A stretch of 64,000 nucleotides of DNA from Phenylobacterium sp. (lineage in GTDB: Bacteria > Pseudomonadota > Alphaproteobacteria > Caulobacterales > Caulobacteraceae), in the NCBI RefSeq assembly GCF_030681155.1, contig NZ_JAUXXE010000030.1, positions 62,001 through 126,000 on the forward strand. Reading direction: 5' to 3'. How positions within the stretch are numbered: the stretch's first letter is position 1; the number at the start of each line of letters is the position of its first letter. Shown one piece after another: positions 61,011 through 64,000 of the stretch. Position numbers and translations under genes: made by a program. Under the pieces are notes generated by a model. The model was given only the letters and a program-made list of their open reading frames with translations. It was not told the origin of the DNA and made no database searches.

Positions 61011-61112
61011 GCCGGCTCCAGGTCAAGCTAGTTGAGAGTGGGTCGCACTAGCACGCACTGGTGGCGGAAGGAAAGTTTTTGCGACGCATTCGCGTTCTTA
61101 AGTCGCGGCGCG

Positions 61113-62375
61113 CTACAGGTTCAGGACCTGGCTCAACGTATAGATGACGAGGCCTACAAGACCGCCAACGATTGTTCCGTTCACGCGGATGTACTGAAGG
61201 TCTTTGCCGACCTGCAACTCTAGCTTGTCCACAACGCCCTTGGTGTCCCAGCTCGCCACGACCTGGGCGATGAAGCCGCCGATCTCGTGGCGGCGGGGGG
61301 CGATCACCTGGCGGGCCAGAATGCGGGCCCATTCGTTGAGCCGCGCCTGGGCGCTCTCTTCCGTATGCAGCCACTCGCCAAGGGCCAGCAGCATCTGTTC
61401 CAGGCGCTCGGCGATCAGTGGGCTTTCGGCGGTGCTGAGACGGGTCTCGAGTTCGTTCCAGACGCCGCGCGCCTGCTCGTGCAGTCGTGGATCCTGCAAT
61501 AGCCGCAGCTTGAGTTCCTCGCCCTTGGCGATCAGGTCGGGGTCATGGGCCAGGCGCTCGATGAACGCCTCAATGGCCGCGCCAAGCTCCAGCCGCCAGG
61601 GGTGGTCGGGCGCGCGCATTTCCTCCAGTACCTGCCCAAGGCCGGCGGTGATCTTTTCGGCGATTATCCGATCGACGAATTTCGGCATCCACTTCCAGGA
61701 TCGCGTTTCGACATTGGCCGCGATCTCTTCCTCGTGCTCGGCGAGGTAGGTCGCCAACTGGTCCACACCCCAATCGAACAGGGCTTGCGAGCGGCCCTCG
61801 TTCCAGACCGCGGCCAGGATCTTCGACGCGGTCGGGGCGGCCGGGATGGCCTTTGCCGCCGTCATGCCGATGGAGGCGGCGGTGTCGCGCAGCATGTCCT
61901 TGGGCAGGACGCGCAGCGCGCCGGGCAGGAGGCCCGAAAGCCGGCGGGCGAGGCGCCGGGCGTGGCGGGGTTGGCGCAGCCACTCACCGCCCCAACGGGC
62001 GACTTCCAACTGCTTCAGCCGGCTGTCGAGCACATCGACGGTCAGGAAGTTGTTGGCGATGAAGTCGCCCAGCGCCTGGCCGATCCGATCCTTGTTTCGC
62101 GGAATGATGCCGGTGTGCGGGATCGGCAAGCCCAGCGGCCTACGGAAGATGGCGGTGACCGCGAACCAGTCGGCGCAAGCGCCGACCATGCCGGCCTCAG
62201 CGAAAGCACGGACATAGCCCAGCCAAGGCCAGCGGTCGTCCGCCAGGCTGGCGGCGACGAAGACCATCGCCATCACGACCAGAAGGCCGGTGGCGATGGT
62301 CTGCATGCGCTTGAGCTCGCGCGCCTTCAGGTCGTCGCGGGATCCTGCGGCGGCGACCAGCGCGGCGGCGGTCAT
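61113..62375 (-). CDS. DUF445 family membrane-anchored protein
   Basis: A 420-residue DUF445 (YjiN-like) protein. An N-terminal membrane segment (IATGLLVVMAMVFVAASLAD) is followed by the family mark FAEAGMVGACADWFAVTAIF then RRPLGLPIPHTGIIPRNKDR. A long helical middle region and a C-terminal membrane segment (IRVNGTIVGGLVGLVIYTLS) complete it. Function is unknown. It follows the HicB-like gene by 6 nt and is probably co-transcribed. Confidence 0.9.
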   Translation of the reverse strand: MTAAALVAAAGSRDDLKARELKRMQTIATGLLVVMAMVFVAASLADDRWPWLGYVRAFAEAGMVGACADWFAVTAIFRRPLGLPIPHTGIIPRNKDRIGQALGDFIANNFLTVDVLDSRLKQLEVARWGGEWLRQPRHARRLARRLSGLLPGALRVLPKDMLRDTAASIGMTAAKAIPAAPTASKILAAVWNEGRSQALFDWGVDQLATYLAEHEEEIAANVETRSWKWMPKFVDRIIAEKITAGLGQVLEEMRAPDHPWRLELGAAIEAFIERLAHDPDLIAKGEELKLRLLQDPRLHEQARGVWNELETRLSTAESPLIAERLEQMLLALGEWLHTEESAQARLNEWARILARQVIAPRRHEIGGFIAQVVASWDTKGVVDKLELQVGKDLQYIRVNGTIVGGLVGLVIYTLSQVLNL

Positions 62376-62381
62376 CGGCCG

Positions 62382-63023
62382 CTAGCTTTCGGCCGTCGGG
62401 GCGGCCTCTTCGCGCGCCGCGCGCGCCTCGGTCTCCTTGCGGCGCGCCATCGCCGCCGAGATGTTGTCGGCGGTCTTGCGGATGGTCTCGGTCACCTTGT
62501 TGTCGAACTCGGTCATGTTGCGATTGAACGCCGAGTCGGGGCCGAGACTGTCGGTGATCTTGCGGCCAAGAACCGACCATTCGTCCTGGAGCTTGCGGGC
62601 GACGGCGTCGAAGTCGGTGACGCCGGGGCTCGCAGGCCGGTCGCCGAGCGCGGTGCGGGCGGCCGAGGCGATAAAGCCCGAGCGGCTCATGCCGCGCGCT
62701 TCGGCCCCCTGGTCGATCCGCTTCAACAGGCGTTCGCCAATCGAGATGTTCACGCGCACCGGCGTGTCCTCGACGGTGATGTCGACCAGGAAGGCGATGA
62801 CCCCCGGCTTGTGGGTGACGTTCTCGATCGGGGTCGGCTTGGGCCATTCGCGGCCGTCATCGGCGATGCGTTGCAGTTCCTGCAGGACAGCCTCGCGCGC
62901 GGTGGTGACCAGTTCGGCCATGTCGGCGCCGCTGGCGGCGATGTCGGGCAGGTCGGGGAAGCTGGCCGTGTAGCCGGCTTGCTGGTCGCCCTGGGCCAGG
63001 GCGACAAAGACGAGCGTGGTCAT
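62382..63023 (-). CDS. Orphan HicB-like antitoxin-fold protein
   Basis: A 213-residue protein. Residues ~1-85 have the HicB partial RNase H-like fold (YTASFPDLPDIAASGADMAE, then LVTTAREAVLQELQ). Residues ~85-125 are a ribbon-helix-helix (VRVNISIGERLLKRIDQGAE, ARGMSRSGFIASAARTAL). A ~90-residue charged, helical tail (DFDAVARKLQDEWSVLGRKI onward) is longer than in typical HicB. No HicA toxin is adjacent on either side. GGAG lies 8 nt before ATG 63023. It may act as a stand-alone repressor. Confidence 0.75.
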   Translation of the reverse strand: MTTLVFVALAQGDQQAGYTASFPDLPDIAASGADMAELVTTAREAVLQELQRIADDGREWPKPTPIENVTHKPGVIAFLVDITVEDTPVRVNISIGERLLKRIDQGAEARGMSRSGFIASAARTALGDRPASPGVTDFDAVARKLQDEWSVLGRKITDSLGPDSAFNRNMTEFDNKVTETIRKTADNISAAMARRKETEARAAREEAAPTAES

Positions 63024-63099
63024 GAGCGGTTCTCCGTCAATTGCTACGTGAGAACGTTGTGTAGTTTTGCGCAAATTCAAGAGGCCGGGGGCAGGTGAG

Positions 63100-63891
63100 T
63101 CAGTTTTTGGGGAACAGCAAGGTGGCGACGAAGCGCGCGCCCCACTCGGGTCCTCGGTCCGGCTGTTCCAGATAGAACCGCCCCTGGACGGCTAGGGAAA
63201 CTCGTTGCTCACCGAACTTGTAGATGTGGCTCACGCCGGCGTTCAGCGGGATCGTCCACTGCTCGTGCTTCCAATCGTAGGTGGACTCCAGATTGATCGA
63301 GATGGTGGTGCTGTTGGGATATGCGTAGGCGTAGAAGGGCTGCAGGAAAGTCGCGCTGATGTCCTGGCGGTTCTTCTCTCCGGCGACGGACCAGATGTGG
63401 TTGGCCAGCAGGCCGATCGTTGTCGGCCCCGATTGCTTCAAGACCAGCGCCGTGGGACCCAGGCCCCATTTCTCGCTTCCCAGTTCATCATTCCCAAGCG
63501 GATAGAGGATCGCCGGGCCGATGCCCCAGGTGACGCCGCCCGCCTTCCTGGGCGTGAAGAAGAAGCTCTGGGTGACGTCGCCGAAGCCGAAGGAGTCGCC
63601 TTGGCCGGCGACCGTCTCGTCCTGCCAGATCACCGGCACGATGGTGCGGACGATCACGTTCCAATCCTCGTTCAGCTTTACGGGGACGACCGGCTGTATG
63701 TTGAGCGTGAACTTGCCGGCGTCCTCCGGGCCGAAGCAGCAGTCGTAGTTGCTCTGGAAGGGTACGCTGATCAGGCTGGAGACGGGGTTGGATAGTTGCT
63801 TGGCCAACTCGGCGTCGCCGCCGTCTTGGCCTAGGACGACGGTCGGCAAGGTAGCAAGCGCCGCCAGGAAGATAATCGGAGACTTGGTCAC
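63100..63891 (-). CDS. Outer-membrane beta-barrel protein, transporter-like
   Basis: A 263-residue exported protein. The signal peptide MTKSPIIFLAALATLPTVVL, then GQ, fits GTG 63891, with GGGG 6 nt upstream; an in-frame ATG at 63915 would mask it. The mature part has alternating beta strands (FTLNIQPVVPVKLNEDWNVI, GDSFGFGDVTQSFFFTPRKA) and ends WGARFVATLLFPKN, like the MetA-pathway phenol-degradation barrel family. A double Cys (YDCCFGPED) is unusual. Substrate and role are unknown. Confidence 0.7.
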   Translation of the reverse strand: MTKSPIIFLAALATLPTVVLGQDGGDAELAKQLSNPVSSLISVPFQSNYDCCFGPEDAGKFTLNIQPVVPVKLNEDWNVIVRTIVPVIWQDETVAGQGDSFGFGDVTQSFFFTPRKAGGVTWGIGPAILYPLGNDELGSEKWGLGPTALVLKQSGPTTIGLLANHIWSVAGEKNRQDISATFLQPFYAYAYPNSTTISINLESTYDWKHEQWTIPLNAGVSHIYKFGEQRVSLAVQGRFYLEQPDRGPEWGARFVATLLFPKN

Positions 63892-64000
63892 AAAGGACCC
63901 CGTGAGCGCTAGCATCCAGCGTTCGTGCGGCGGCAGTCTATGCATGAGGCTCTCCGACCAGCGTCGCCTCAACAATGTCGGGCGGCGGCGGAGGCGAGGA

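Noticed and set aside
61011..61112. AAGAACG before the siderophore receptor, resembling the shared element
   Set aside because: Only the first seven bases match. The AAGA block and the hexamer at 29 nt are both absent.
62382..63099. A complete HicAB toxin-antitoxin pair
   Set aside because: Neither flank contains a short HicA-like frame; only the HicB-like part is present.

Overview
The window is high-GC alphaproteobacterial DNA. The gene content points to Caulobacteraceae (Caulobacter or Phenylobacterium type): many TonB-dependent receptors, an ECF sigma/FecR pair, HWE and HisKA_2 histidine kinases, catabolism of histidine and aromatic amino acids, and short palindromic intergenic repeats. 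The genus is an inference. I see no rRNA, tRNA, CRISPR array, transposase or prophage.

Layout. 1-4140: end of an HWE kinase, an OsmC protein, a MarR-controlled DHA2 efflux pump and small regulators or unknowns. 4462-15601: a lasso-peptide locus with a GntR regulator, a 37-residue precursor that is easy to overlook (5217-5330), an attenuator, leader protease B and macrolactam synthetase C. Facing them are an exported S9 isopeptidase, a FecA-type receptor with an STN domain, FecR, and a divergent FecI-like sigma factor. There is no ABC exporter. 15867-18900: a lipoprotein, an exported unknown and a LytS/LytTR two-component pair. 19012-36851: a peptide-use region with M1, M61 (two) and S10 (two) exported peptidases, a TonB receptor, an aminotransferase, two ornithine-cyclodeaminase-family enzymes, an APC permease and two Lrp regulators. 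37348-45282: the complete five-step hut pathway with hutD, hutF and hutC. 45725-51697: Lrp regulator, aromatic aminotransferase, hppD, hmgA, fahA and a Rieske protein. 51844-56318: amidohydrolase, threonine aldolase, orphan RecF-like ATPase. 56315-61010: siderophore-interacting protein, HisKA_2 kinase, siderophore-type receptor. 61113-63891: DUF445, orphan HicB-like protein, outer-membrane barrel.

Two observations stand out. First, the lasso precursor has a leader of the Caulobacterales type and an unusually acidic 17-residue core, GAPIVGEPEEESLFYQE, predicted to close between Gly1 and Glu9. Second, a bipartite DNA element (a GCATAA-like hexamer, exactly 29 nt, then a 19-mer with invariant AAGA) lies upstream of six genes, and a variant lies upstream of a seventh. 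These encode the M1, M61 and both S10 peptidases, the aminotransferase, the TonB receptor and the amidohydrolase. I infer a peptide-scavenging regulon, with one of the local Lrp proteins as the leading candidate regulator.
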